A DNA stretch of 64,000 nucleotides from assembly GCF_023898315.1 (NCBI RefSeq), contig NC_064619.1:502048594-502112593 (forward strand). Reading direction: 5' to 3'. The DNA comes from Schistocerca nitens. Taxonomy: Eukaryota > Arthropoda > Insecta > Orthoptera > Acrididae. The notes under the pieces are model-generated. The model searched no databases. It saw only the letters and a program-made list of their open reading frames with translations, and was not told the origin of the DNA. Both the position numbers and the translations under genes were made by a program. This document shows, piece by piece, positions 1-12,334 of the stretch. The first letter of the stretch is position 1. Each line of letters begins with the position of its first letter.

Positions 1-934
1 CCACTACTAGCCACTACTAGCTTGCACAGTGTCTTGTTGATAATTTTGGTCCATGGCTTCGTAGGGTCTGCGCCACGCACGAAACCTAACATCAGCTCTT
101 ACCAACTGAAATCAGGACTCACACGACCACGTGATAGTTTTCCAGTCGTCTAATGTCCAACCAATATGGTCACTAGTCCAGAAGAGGCGCTGCAGACGGT
201 GTGCTGCTGGTAACGGCGCCCGCGTCCGTCGTCTGCTGTCATATCCCATTAAAGCCAAATTTCTGCTCACCGTCCTAACGGATACATTCGTCGTACGTCC
301 CGCTTTGATTTATACAGTCATTCCACGCAGTGTTGCTTTTCTGTTAGCACTGATGGTTAAAATCGTTCAAATCGCTCTGAGCACTATGGGACTTAACTTC
401 TGAGGTCATCAGTCCCCCAGAACTTAGAACTACTTAAACCTAACTAACCTAAGGACATCACACACATCCATGCCCGAGGCAGGATTCTAACCTGCGACCT
501 TAGATGTCGCGCGGTTCCAGACTGTAGCGCCTAGAACCGCTCGGCCACTCGGGCCGGCGATGTTAGTACTGAAAATTCTTGGCAAATGCCGCTACTCTCG
601 ATCGTTAAGTGACGGCCATCGGCCACCGACTTGTCTGTTGTGAGAAGTAAAGCCTGAAATTTGGTATCCTCGGCGCACTTTTGAAACTGTGGATCTCGGA
701 ATACTGAATTCCCTAACAATTTGCGAAACGGAATGTCCGATGCGTCTAGGTCCAACAACCATTACGCATTCAAAATCTGTTAATTCCGGTCGCACGGCCG
801 TAATCACGTCGGAAACCTTTCCATATGAATCACCTGAGTGCAAATGACAGCTCCGCCAATACACTGACCTTTTATACCTGCTATCTGTATATGTTCATAT
901 CGCTAGCCAGTGACCTATTTCACCTCATTGCAGT
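1..934 (-). mobile_element. Tc1-like DNA transposon relic, family T2 copy 1 (truncated by window edge)
   Basis: Minus-strand frames at about 592-864 encode a Tc1-type N-terminal helix-turn-helix: FECVMVVGPRRIGHSVSQIV followed by REFSIPRSTVSKV. The DNA at 1-353 and 573-934 aligns by eye, in the same order, with 24070-24815, so both are one family. A SINE A (354-560) interrupts it. The right end (cacctcattgcagtg) corresponds to the likely terminal inverted repeat of the second copy. The C-terminal half lies outside the window. It is broken by frameshifts and not functional. Confidence 0.7.
354..560 (-). mobile_element. SINE A copy inside T2 Tc1-like element
   Basis: Read on the minus strand it has a tRNA-like head with a Pol III B box (diverged here: gaatcctgcctcgg preceded by a changed G-T-T), then the shared body and the tail ending in gagcgatttgaacg. 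It is flanked by near-perfect 12-bp TSDs, tgttagcactga at 342-353 and tgttagtactga at 561-572, showing insertion into the transposon. Confidence 0.93.
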
Positions 935-2179
935 GGATATTGTTTCTGTTATGGTTTAGCAAATGCGTTTAGGCTCCGAACCTGTGCCAACTACCCAGGA
1001 AAATTTCCATGTGACAGAGTGTTGTCTGACAAACCTCCTAGCCGACTTTTAGAGCTTGTCTAATACCTCAAAATATTAACAGTGTATGTGATGAATAACC
1101 GCCGTAGGCTACTGTAATAGTGAACTAACTTTTACAGATAGTTTGATGCATAAATGACGCACGCTGTTCACAGGTATCAAAGTAAGAATTTATTTGAATA
1201 ATAAATGAAAAGTTTCTGTGTGTTATCGTTTCTGTTATATCTGTGGTTCACATTTTTATGGCGAGCGACATATCTATGGAGACTGTATCCGTACGAATTC
1301 AGCAGGAGACAGTGAAACTGCTCTCGGTGGACTACTATACCTACGAGGAAAGCGCAACTGTTATTTGGCCACTTCAGCCGCTCCTTATAACGTCTCAGGA
1401 GGAATATTAATCCCTTTCGTCTCATTATCTCGTCCGGAGGGCGCTACGTGATACTCATTCCGCAGGAAATTGCAAACCGCGTTACTAATAGCAGTCCCTG
1501 TTACACCAGGGGAAGGTAATCCAAATAATAATTAACACCAATTAGCGGAGCGTCTTGGGAAGGAGTAGGACGAGAAATTAGCACCGATGTTAGTGCCCAA
1601 AAGTAAGAGGGTTCAACCACGCGGCCTATGGGACGTGCAAACGTCCGCAAACTTTCCTTTTCGATTCTAATTTTTTCAGCATTTTGGCAAGCTTTTACCG
1701 TTACATTTCGGCGCTTTGCAGTCTGGGCTTACCTTTACTTACGACTTGAAGTACACATCCGGAGCTCCATCCATGCATCATGAAGAAGCTATAGTGGGTT
1801 TGCTTTGGTCTCCCACAAAATAGGAATGACGCTGTTGGCATTACAGTTCTGTCTCTGACGTGCTGTTACTAGTCAACCAGATTTCAGTAATTTTTGACAT
1901 TATTATTTATGTTTTATTTTTATATTATGACCGTTAGTTTTATTGGTTTTAAAGCTTACTAGTTCATGATCAGTATTTATGGGTGCTAGTGACGTAAGTG
2001 TTGAGCGCTCCTAACACAAACTACAATCTGGTGTGCATACACTCCATTGCCATCTCGCGACAAATACTGAAATTACCAAAATATCGTCTGTCTGGTCATC
2101 AAAGACTTCGTGTGTTTCTGTGACGATCGTAGCCAAAATTCTTTGTTTGCTTTGGTAGACAATCTGTTTGGAGACTAAT
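935..2179. other. No gene or repeat recognised
   Basis: This is AT-rich sequence with only short chance ORFs (the longest is under 85 codons). I see no transposase, RT or tRNA-like motif. Confidence 0.5.
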
Positions 2180-2515
2180 TTTTTTTTTTTTTTTTTTTTT
2201 TTTAGCTAAACAAAAGCTTAAGTCTGTGGAGAAAGTTCGTGACCAGACTATTGGTCTCAGAGTACTTTGAGTGGAGTCCATCTTTCGGCCACTGCACTCG
2301 GTTGGTGGAAGGGAGGAGGGGAGCGTTCCCTCGCCATGGTCGCCATTTACTCCTGTGAAAGATCACTGGTACTAATTTTGTCATGAGGTTGAGCAGACCG
2401 GGGGCCGTCCTGGAGGGACTGGATCGAGGAAAAGTCCCCCACTTCCCGCTCTTCGGAATTAGAACCCATGACCTCCAGGCTCGAGTCCTGTTCTTCACCT
2501 GCTAGGCTGTAAGGA
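2180..2515 (-). mobile_element. Possible tRNA-headed retroposon with poly-A tail
   Basis: Read on the minus strand, the segment begins near 2515 with a tRNA-like stretch (cctagcaggtgaaga, then catgggttctaattcc, resembling A and B boxes) and ends in an unbroken run of A (plus-strand T run at 2180-2202). A poly-A end and Pol III-like boxes suggest a SINE or processed retroposon. No clear TSD was found and there is no second copy in the window, so this is tentative. Confidence 0.35.
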
Positions 2516-5500
2516 AACTTTAAGTTTATAATTGTTGTGAACGTAGCACAACAGGAATTATGTTTTGGGCCTTATGCATCGGATTTAAGCTCTGAAGATC
2601 ACGCATCTTCTGATGCTATCTTGCATAAAGTTCCAGGTAATGATATTCTTCTTTTGATGAAGCTCGCATGAATTCGACAATGCGTCTATACAAAGAGATA
2701 GTTTACTGCTACATTTCTATCGTTACTTATTTTTAAAATTATTTGGAATGTATAACACAAATCTAAAATGTACAATGAATTGGTGTTCAAATAGGAAGTA
2801 GCGGATAATATCAAGGTAGAATCTTTTGAGATTTTAGTTCTGAAATGGGCTGCTCCACTGAATTTGACGTGCGTTAAGTCCTCCCTGGAACACTGTATAA
2901 TTTGTAACTGTCATAAAGGAGAAAAAACAGTGTAAGATAATCAAATTCATTACTGTAACCAAGCATTTACTAAAACATCACATCCAGAGAAATTACGTAC
3001 TTTACGTACAATGAAAGAAAATTGAGCTAGTTTCGAAAACGTTTCTTAAGAAACTAGATGAAAGAAATTAAGATGCACTAATAGGTGTCAGTTATTTACA
3101 AAAATTCAAATTATTTATTGTTAAAGGACAGAAGTTTCGCAACAAAATTGCTTCTTATGAAACTGTACAAATTACTCGTGGTAAGAGGAAATGTTGTTAG
3201 TTTTGGTGTTTCGGTTTTGATTTTGAAAAGTTTCTGGTGTAGCTTTTAACATGAAACTGTTACCTGTAATATTTCGATGTACTGAAATAAAAATTGTGTC
3301 ATATGAAAATGGACGTCTATGGTGTCTGACATGAATAAAATAGCGTCGTATAAAAATAAATGTGTGGGGATGAGTGGCTGGAAGTAGCAGATAATAAGCA
3401 GCGTCTAGTAAAGGTACCTGCTTTCAGCCACGAAGATGAGATGAGGTGCTCCTCACTCGCCCTCACACAGGCCACAGTCCTGTGACGCATGGCTTCTTGC
3501 TCCGGCGAGAGGACCCTCCAATGTGTGGTACTTACAGCGTACAGAGCACTACGCGCCACATTTTACTAGAATGTGTTTTATTTTCGAACTAAATGGCAGC
3601 AGCAGATTTGCCGAAAGATCTGTGACACTGAAATGAATGTGGTGAAACTTTTAACGTTTTGTGATCTGTGCAACTTGTTACCGAAATTTTTAGGGAAATG
3701 TTCTTATTGTGTTAACTAGGTGATGGGTCATTCATGTTTTTTGATAGTGGTCAGTAGTCACATTCCCTTGCGCCTTTGTTTTACCTCCTCTGTTGTTTTA
3801 CTTCCATTTTCATTCCTGGTGCAGGAACTTTCAGTACGAGCATATCTCTTTTATGGCGGGTGGGTCAATGCGAGTGAGGTAGGGGTGAGCGAGTGACGAG
3901 TGATTGTACAAAACTTTTCAGCTTTTTTTCTCTTTTTCTTTTCTTTTAACATATGTAAGGGCACTGATAACTTCGGCCTTGCCTTTGAACGCCTGTACAC
4001 CACAAAAAAGACAGCAACAAAAAAATAAATGGGTGCGTTTTAAATTAATTGCTACTGAATAGGCATCATTTGCTATATGAAAATAGTATCATGTAAAATC
4101 AATGTAACGTTTCGAAAACAATAATTTGTAAATGACTTAACTGGGGTAATCAAAACTATAAGGTGTTTAGGTGCCAACTTTATCCAGGTGCCAATCAGAC
4201 AGTATGATGCGGTTGGTCTCCTCTCGTAGTGACTCAGGGCCTGTGAGTTACCCTGTACATTGTAGTTCAGCTGGTCAGTAAATCATAGACGAATTTCAGG
4301 AAAATCAGTAAATATCGTACAACACAGCCAGTTTTAAGTACTTGCAGCGTGATAGTATCCCGGAGAAAAGATGCTGTAGTGTGCACTTTAACGTTGTGTT
4401 GCGCTTCTCTTCGAAAGTTTAAGATTTGTTAGGTATTTTTTATGGTTTCTTAGGTACGTATGAGTGACCATACTTAATGTTCATGGACAGTAGCTAATAT
4501 TAAATAAGAGCAAGGACAAACTAAATCGTAGAGACGTAATACAAACTGCGTCATAATATGACGAGAGTGTTTTTTCATAATTGACATATAAGAGACTGAA
4601 CAATGTAGACTCTTTCAAGAGCATTTAGATTCTCATTCGCATTCACATCGTACTACTTTACTGATTTGATTCTGATTCCTGTTCACTGCCGAATTAATGT
4701 ACTGTATGTTTAGCAATGTGTTATTCAAAGTCTTGTGTATTATTTATGCAGACCCGTTCACAACTTAATTTCGAAAATATTGTGAGACAAGTGGCATATG
4801 TTAAAGACGAGGTTTTTGTGTGGAAGAGTTCTGAGTCGGCTTCACCGACTTTGAACCATCTAAAAACATCAATCCACAATTTTCGACATTACGTTAAAGA
4901 AGTTCAACAATTTTCGTGATAGGCGGCACGGTCAAACATTCTCAGCGATGTTATTCAAATCCCAAAAGCCGAAATCACAGAGACCTTTGGATTAAAGTGG
5001 ACCTATTTTATGAAAGACATTCATTAATTATGAAATATTATAACGTTTTATTTCATTAGCATTTCACTCGAAAGAAAATTTTCCTCATAACAATTTATGA
5101 ACCAAAGATATGTCACGATCGCATTCCAGCTTCGTGTAGGGTTTCATTGTTATAGCTACATAAAAGCAATCATAATCTCCCACACGTACAATATTGAAGC
5201 GTGAGTAGTAAAATTTAAAATATTACTTTGTTTTTAGTTTTTTTGTTTAATTAGGTAGTATTCAGGAAAAAATAGACTCTTTAGTGTGACCTTTAATGTC
5301 AAAAATGTGCCTATCAATCATCGTTAATATTAGTAAAATTTTGTTTATGGTCTGCATTCTCATACAAACGTATGTTAATGCACTGAATTAAATAAATTTT
5401 TTTATCCAAAGTTAAATGGGGAAAGTTTTCGATATGCGTCTACGAATACGTCTGTGTTTCTTCATCGTCAGCACCACTTCGTACTGGAGCACTACGGAGA

Positions 5501-5574
5501 TTTTAATTTTACAGATTTCTTGTTGCACCTCTTCATTTCGAAACAGCTTCAAATGACTTCGATCTAGTCTCACG
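2516..5574. other. Unassigned AT-rich DNA
   Basis: No convincing coding region or repeat family was recognised over about 3 kb. The longest frames are 80 aa (3317-3559 minus) and 67 aa (4716-4919 plus), neither with a recognisable motif or a splice-bounded, GC-shifted composition. Confidence 0.5.
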
Positions 5575-5579
5575 CTCAC

Positions 5580-5639
<60 letters not shown>

Positions 5640-5672
5640 ACCCCCCCCCCCCTCTCTCTCTCTCTCTCTCTT
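5575..5672. repeat. (CT)n microsatellite with poly-C run
   Basis: A nearly pure CT dinucleotide array is interrupted at about 5641-5651 by a run of 11-12 C. It is low-complexity polypyrimidine with no coding potential. Confidence 0.95.
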
Positions 5673-5989
5673 TCTCCATGCAAGCTCCTTGTAATTGTTG
5701 GGTTGCGGTTAAGTCACTGGATTTTATTCACTTTTCTTATAGACAGTGAAACCTGGTGCAAAATAAGCGAGTCTGTACCGGGACTTTAGCTAGTGATTGA
5801 GTTGTAATCAGGAAAGAGGCAGGCAGACTGACTTTGTCTTTGTACTCTTAGGCTCCTCTTCGAGTTGTTAACATAAAGTTTCTCCGTTGACATTTTAATT
5901 AAGAAGCCATTTGTAAACTTCTGGGTTTCATTGCCGAACTGACTGAAGTTTAAGAAAATTGTTCGGAAGAATCAGTGTGGATAGAAGTG

Positions 5990-6360
5990 AGAAGTGGGAT
6001 CCTGAGGCACTAGGAATGTTTGAAGTTCTCTAAGGCTGTAGATTGGTAATGGAGACGGCAGTTAATTTTAAGAGGACTTAACAACTCTAGAAAGGATAAT
6101 CACAGAAATTGTACAGGCAGATATAGCCACAAGGAAGATAACTGCCAAGAAACCTTGGAAAACAGAAGAAATCAGTTGATCAGCGAAAGAAGGAACTACA
6201 AAAACATTCAGAAAAAGACCGGAATACAGCAATTTGAGTCACTTAGAATAAAATAAATAGGATTTGCACGCAAGCGAAGGCTAAATGCTTGCAAAAAAAT
6301 CGGATAAGAAACGGTCGTCGGAAGAATTGATTCGATATGTAGAAACGTCAACACAACATT
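5990..6360 (+). mobile_element. Degenerate RTE-like LINE fragment (family 1)
   Basis: The stretch around 6145-6215 (aaaccttggaaaacagaaga, then gatcagcgaaagaaggaact) corresponds to the region between endonuclease and RT of the RTE-like family seen elsewhere in the window: a K-P-W-x-T-E-E-like motif followed by a D-E-R-R-x-Y/K motif. Multiple stops are present. No ends are defined; it is an old relic. Confidence 0.45.
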
Positions 6361-8837
6361 TAGTGAAGTTGAAAGCATTGAAGTTAGCGAGTCAAGTCGT
6401 CACGCGGACACATGCAAGCAGCTTGCCAGAGACAGTGTTGCCAAACATGTTCATCGGTTGATTTTCTCAAACCGAAAAAACGATGATTTTGCTCACATAG
6501 TTCCAATTCATCACTTGCGAAAGAGGCATATTTTAACGGGCATTTGAATAAGTGCCTACTCAGAGACACGCAGATGTCTGTGCATTACCGCATTTTGAGG
6601 CTTGCAAGTGCTTGAATTCGAGCACGCAACGACCTGATTGGCCAACTACAGAGCTTAATAATTCGTAAATGCCGCAGAGTATCGAATTTTTTCGCAAGGA
6701 TTATTTCCCAACACAACATTCCCTACAACACCCTTACAAGGTTTTCAGATTGTTTCTGACCGTCTGTATGTGTCAACGAAGAATCACGTTACTAAAACAG
6801 CTGTTTTCACTGCATGTGGTTTGGATATTAAAGAAGTACCTATAACATTCGTACCTTTGGGTCCTTGACTTATCACTGGATGTCTGTTCCTCTAAAGTTA
6901 TAAGTCAGTCTAGATTAACTTCGAACTGGTTTTTGGGCATTGTTGCAACCTCTTATCACTCCATGAGATAGCTAACTTACTCGAGTTAATCACAAATCTT
7001 CGTGTGCCTCTGTATGGAGTCAGAGATGAGGAGGACTATGAAGAAGTTACAGTAACTTCTGAGCATTGTGTAGAGACATTATGCATCTTCTTATGGGCAC
7101 GAGAGAAATTGCTTCATTTTGGTCGTTTTCCAAAATGAAGAACTGAAGCGGTAGTCGTTTGACAGCATTTGTCTGTTATGCCTAAAAAAAGCCATACCTT
7201 TTTAATACCTATTGAATGAGATGAACAATTAAGTCAGGTATAAGTGGCCATGAATAATGAAGTTATTTTTCCAGAAACACGACCTAACAACAGACCAAGC
7301 TGCCTGATTGAAACATCGTTGGATTTAGTGTTCGTCCGACGACGCTCGTAAGATTCATAATGTCCTCACATTCGCTTACAATCGTTTTGTTAAAAGAAGT
7401 CTCAAATCTGAAATAACATGTGTTGTAAAAACGTGAGTACTACACTGTTGAACTGTTAATACAGTTTGCTGCAGTCTGATACTCTGATAGAACGTTTTGC
7501 AACGTGACCGCATTCCCGCGCCGTAATGTGCATGCCATTGCAAAGTTCATACCTCCGTCAGTAAATCTACAGACGTGGTCGGTGAAATGGTCGAAATTCC
7601 CTTGAAAAGTCGTCGTGAATGGGCGACGCGTTCCGCCGCGAGCCCTAGGCCATAATTCCTTAACTCCCGCGCAAATTACTGTGGAGTAAAGCTAAATGAC
7701 TGCAATTTACCCCTGTAATTAGCGTCACCATGTCAAGAGAGGGAATGAGTAGTAATATTTTCGCGTGCGCCGTGAAACAACGGGAAACGCGTTTACGGGA
7801 CATAACCTTTCCTGTGCCCCTTATGATTTTGGTAAATTTAATAATCGCAATTTACCCCACCGTTTTGCTTTGAGGGGCTTAATGAATGTAATAACTTGTT
7901 TCCTTCGTAAAAGGAAAGCAGTGTGAAAATGTACGGCATCTTTCATAACCCCCTACGAAAACAGCATTTATTTGAGCAAAAAAGCTCTTTCTTGTAGGTG
8001 ATTAACTGAATTAAAAATTATCGGAATGGGGTTTATTGCGCGTATAACAGGTGATTACGAGATTAAATACGCATATGAGCATCAGAGACTGTATTCTACA
8101 TCGTATTTAAATTTAATTTACTCTATTACAACATTGTCTTCACTTTGGTGCATTCCTTTTCTTTCGATAAATGTAAGAAAATATCTAAAGAAACATGTTA
8201 AATTAATAATTTGAGACGGCTGCAAGAATCAGAGTAATATTCAGTGTAGAAACAAACGTGATGTCGTCACTAATAGCATTATTTTTAATGCATACATAAA
8301 GATAGTAATCGTTTCTAACTCGAAAACTGTGGGCTGCTTTCATGGGTGGTTGTGCAAAATACTGAAACGTTGCTGTAGATTCATTATCCCAGCGAAGCGT
8401 GTATCCGTCAGTTGTATGTACTGTGCTCCGCCTTCATAAGTCACTAAAGTACATACATTATAATGTCAGAAATTGTAAAAGAGTGTAAACAAGCATTATA
8501 GGAAGTGTTGCATGTTAAAATCAGTCTGTTAAAATAAAGCAGTTACAAAGACAAACTTATGGTCGGTGCATAAAAGTAAAGCTGGAACGGAAGAGTGTCT
8601 CGCAGTTCACATCTCGATCAAATTTTCTTCAGTATTGCACACTGATGTGCTTCTTCTCCGAGTATTCCGTCACTGACAATTTCCTCTGCAACTACATTAG
8701 CTAGCACATATTTATCACATGTTTATTTAAGATTAGTCATATTTAGCATATCTTCTATCTGAAGATCTGTACACATCTGGGCCCGCTGCGTCTGCGTCGT
8801 ATACGTCATGTAAGTACATTATACAGAATATTATGCC
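6361..8837. other. Unassigned DNA; moderately GC-rich block at about 7500-7800
   Basis: No gene was recognised. Short coding-like frames occur around 6700-7300 but are broken and match no family I know. The 7500-7800 stretch is richer in CpG than its surroundings and shows no repeat signature, so it may be single-copy DNA. The rest is AT-rich. Confidence 0.4.
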
Positions 8838-9769
8838 ATGAGACCAAGACGCTGCTGTGTTCCATTAAATTTTTTTATTACAATACGCCCATTTTGGCTT
8901 GATTTCCATCTTCTGGTTCCATGTGGAAATACAGTATATCAATTTTGAGGTAGATAATTTAACGTATTATAGAATTGTGCTCTGGAACTACATCAGGTGG
9001 TCTTGATATCCATATGACATCTCTGTTTTAGTTGCTGTCACAACTATATTAGTTTGCTCCTTTAATGCTGGCAGAGATATAACAGGTGTTAAACTGTACA
9101 TGGAGCAAATTTTGCTCAAGTTTTCAAATTACGAAAGTTTATTTCATCTGACAGCTTTATTGACAATTGAGTCAGCGATGTTATTCGGTTACAGGCTGTT
9201 TGTTTGTATGGTGTTCGGTAAGCCATATACGTGTTATTGACAGCTATATTATAGTGCTCTTATGATGCCGTCCTTTATGTAATACGTTCTAGACGTCATC
9301 ATATTTTTATATGCTTCTGCCAGTGAAATGCAGGTTATTAGAGAACAATTCGTTTTGGAGTTCTGTGATGAAAATTTCAGCTAAGAACCCTGATAGATAG
9401 TTTCTCATCGCTAAACAGTCGTTCTGTTCATAAAATTTGGCTTTGAACATAAAATCGTTGAAACTTAACGTAAATTCAAGCAGATCTAATCTTTCATGTA
9501 TTTAGTTTTTGTTAGTTACGAGCTTTTGCTTTACAATATCAAGTGATCAAGTTTTCTTTAATGGGTATACTAGTATATAGACTTACAGTGTCCAAATATG
9601 CGCATTTAGCATCAGGTAGAAAAATAATATCCCTTACTTCGTTCATAAATTGAATGATGTTGTTCATTGTGAGCATATTTTGACATGTATAAGCTTGATT
9701 TCACTCTTGTACAATGATTCGTTCAAGTCTGTCTTTGCTGCTTCTTACACATTACTAATTAGCCACTTA

Positions 9770-11195
9770 CACACATCAAAAAAAGTTTTTCATCACCTCG
9801 GTTCCGAGAGTTCCGGAACCTGTACAGATAATTGGAACAGAGATCAACATAAACATCATTTCCTCCTTTTTTTTAACTCAAGAAAACCACACATTGCATG
9901 TTGTACCACCATACACCGAGACCTTCACAGGTGGTGATCCATATTGCTGTACACACTGGTACCTCTAATAGCCAACAGCACGTCCTCTTGCATTGATGGA
10001 TGCCTGTATTCGTCGTGGCATACTATCCACAAGTTCATCAAGGCACTGTTGGTCCAGATTGTCCCACTCCTCAACGGCGAATCGGCGTAGATCACTCAGA
10101 GTGGTTGGTGGGTCACGTCGTCCATAAACAGCCCTTTTCAATCTATACCAGGCATGTTCGATAGGGTACATGTCTGTCTCCAGACTGGCCACCCTAGTCG
10201 AGCGACGTCGTTATCCTGAATGAAATATTTCACAACATATGCACGATAGGGGACGAATTGTCCTCCATGTAGACGAATGCTTCGCCAATACGCTGCCAGT
10301 ATGGTTGCACTATCGGAATGAGGATGGCATTCACGTATCGTACAGCCGTTACCGCGTCTTCCATGACCACAAGCGGCGTACGTCGGCCCCACATAATTAC
10401 ATCCCAAAACACTCAGGGAACCTCCTTGCTGCACTCGCTGGACAGTGTATCTAAGGCGTTCAGCCTGATCGGGTTGCCTCCAAACACGTCTCCGAGGATT
10501 GTCTCATTGAAGGCATATGCGACACTCATCGGTGAAGAGAACGTGATGACAATCCTGAGCGGTCCATTCGGCATGTTGTTGGGCCAATCTGTACAGCACA
10601 AAAAAGGTGTCGTGGTTGCAAAGATGGACGTCGCCTTGGACGTCGGGAATGAAGTTGCGCATCATGCAGCCTATTGCGCACAGTTTGAGTCGTAACACGA
10701 CGTCCTGTGGCTGCAGGAAAAGCATTATTCAACATGGTGGCGTTGCTGTCAGGCTTCCTCCGAGCCATAATCCGTAGGTAGCGGTCATCCACTGCAGTAG
10801 TAGCCCTTGGGCGGCCTGAGGATACATGTCATCTACATTTCCTGTCTCTCTGTATCTCTTCCGTGTCCGAAAAACATCGTTTTGATTCACTCCGAGACGC
10901 CTTGATACTTCCCTTGTTGAGAGCCTTTCCTGGCCGAAAGTAACAATGCAGACGAGATCGAACCGCGGTATTGACCTCTAGGCATGGTTGAACTACAGAC
11001 AACACGAGCCGTGTGCCTCCTTCCTTGTGGAATTACTGGCTGTCGGACCACTCTGTCTAATAGGCGCTGCTCATATGTGGTTGTTTACATCTTTGGGCGG
11101 GTTTAGTGACATTTCTGAACAGTCAAAGGGACTGTGCCTGTGGTAAAATTACCATAGTCAACGTCTATCTTCAGGAGTTCTGTTTTTGATGTGTG
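9770..11195 (-). mobile_element. Tc1-like transposon, family T1 copy a
   Basis: The 1426-bp element is flanked by TA dinucleotides (9768-9769 and 11196-11197). The left end begins cacacatcaaa, and the right end read inward also begins cacacatcaaaaa. Compared with copy b (14785-16198), the right terminal inverted repeat has lost about 22 bp just inside the end. It carries a broken transposase relic (9965-10985) and lies within a Penelope-like RT. It is in opposite orientation to copy b. Confidence 0.88.
9965..10985 (-). pseudogene. Tc1-family transposase relic (T1 copy a)
   Basis: Read from the minus strand, ATG at 10983-10985 (MPRGQYR-like start) leads into a DDE transposase broken by frameshifts. 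Visible pieces are the linker RRPRRRPSLQPRH, LFTDECRI (first catalytic D), YMEDNSSPIVHML (second acidic motif region, degraded) and, at the C-terminus, MYPIEHAWYRLKRAVYGR (third motif region) to the end DSMPRRIQASINARGRAVGY. Length is close to the 330-340 aa usual for Tc1 transposases. It is non-functional because of shifts between 10138 and 10526. Confidence 0.85.
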
Positions 11196-11904
11196 TAGTT
11201 TCTTCTTGTTTGTATAGTTTTATTTGAGCTTTTTCAGTGGGTGTCTTAGGATTAGTATTTATATATAGTGCTTTTCTGTTGTAGTAAATAATAATTATAT
11301 TCCTTCTAGTTTGTTTTTAAGTTCGTCTGAAATTCCTAACTGGGTCCTTATTTATCTCTTTTATATCGTCATCTATGTAAAACTTTTCAGTTTTCTCTAT
11401 CAGTCTTGTTCACCTGTGACTACTAACATGTTATCTTCACTTGCTTTGATGACTATATCGTTTCCTTCTTTTGGTTTTGAAGTTATTTCATAAGTACTAT
11501 GCAGCTCGTTTTTGTTTTGAAAGCCTGTTGTGGTTTCGTTTCCCAATGCTTTTCTCTATTTCCGTGGCTACTCTCATATGTAGATAGTTTCACGTCTATA
11601 CATCCTGCTTTTACTTTGCTGATTGAACGCTCACTGTCTTACTTCTCTAAAACAACATGAGGGATGTATTATAAACCCGTGTTTATTGTTCCCTGTTCAT
11701 TTTCAGAGGACTAAAACTTGGTGAGGTTAACTGTCATAAAAGCTACAGCAATGCACTAATCTTGTATCTTGTTTGTGGCTTTCAGTTTTTTTATTTATAC
11801 TGTAAGGTATGTTATCATGTATTTTAGGTATTAAGTTACATTCAGCTTTAATTTTAGTATCAAGATCTCTGGTGATCACATTGAATTGTAGGTGGTGGCG
11901 GAAG

Positions 11905-11938
11905 GCCGGGGGGGGGGGGGCGGGGGGAAGGGGGGGGG
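11905..11938. repeat. G-rich simple repeat
   Basis: Runs of G (up to 10) are separated by C or AA at 11909-11938. Low-complexity, with the potential to form a G-quadruplex on the plus strand. Confidence 0.85.
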
Positions 11939-12334
11939 CGAAATCCTACTTTTAGGTATATTCTGTTCTGTTTAGTTTTTGTTTAATGTTGAGAACATGT
12001 TTCATTTCTTGCATAACACATTATTTATGCTTTAGCTTTTACTATCTGAGAGACTTTTTTTATGAATTTTTATTGTTAATCCTTGCATATGTTGGAATAT
12101 ATCAAATTTTGGCTTTCCCTCTCATGAGTTTAAGTTGTTGTTTAAAATATTGGTTTACATCTTCTATGGCCTATCATGAAACAAACTTAGGAAATTTTAG
12201 CGTGCTGTTAGGTGTAGATATATCTGCGACAACTGATTATCATCCTAATATTTTTTATTGGAGTCTATTGTCGCAATTGTCTTTTAATGATTTCTGGCTT
12301 CGTTCACATTCTCATCTCCAATTCCTATATATAA

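Larger units (their letters stand above)
8838..12334 (-). mobile_element. Penelope-like element (PLE), downstream unit, split by a Tc1-like element
   Basis: On the minus strand the region carries broken PLE-type reverse transcriptase. Around 11250-11500 there is INKDP and, near the T1 insertion, NPKTPTEKAQIKLYKQE. Beyond the insertion, around 9560-9620, there is AYLDTVSLYTSIPIKENL, followed at about 9380-9460 by LAMRNYLSGFLAEIFITELQ (GLxMGxxLSGxLAEIFM-like, the PLE palm motif). The 3' end lies near 8838. The T1 transposon (9770-11195) sits inside the RT. Many stops show it is dead. The PLE assignment is by motif and moderately sure. Confidence 0.58.
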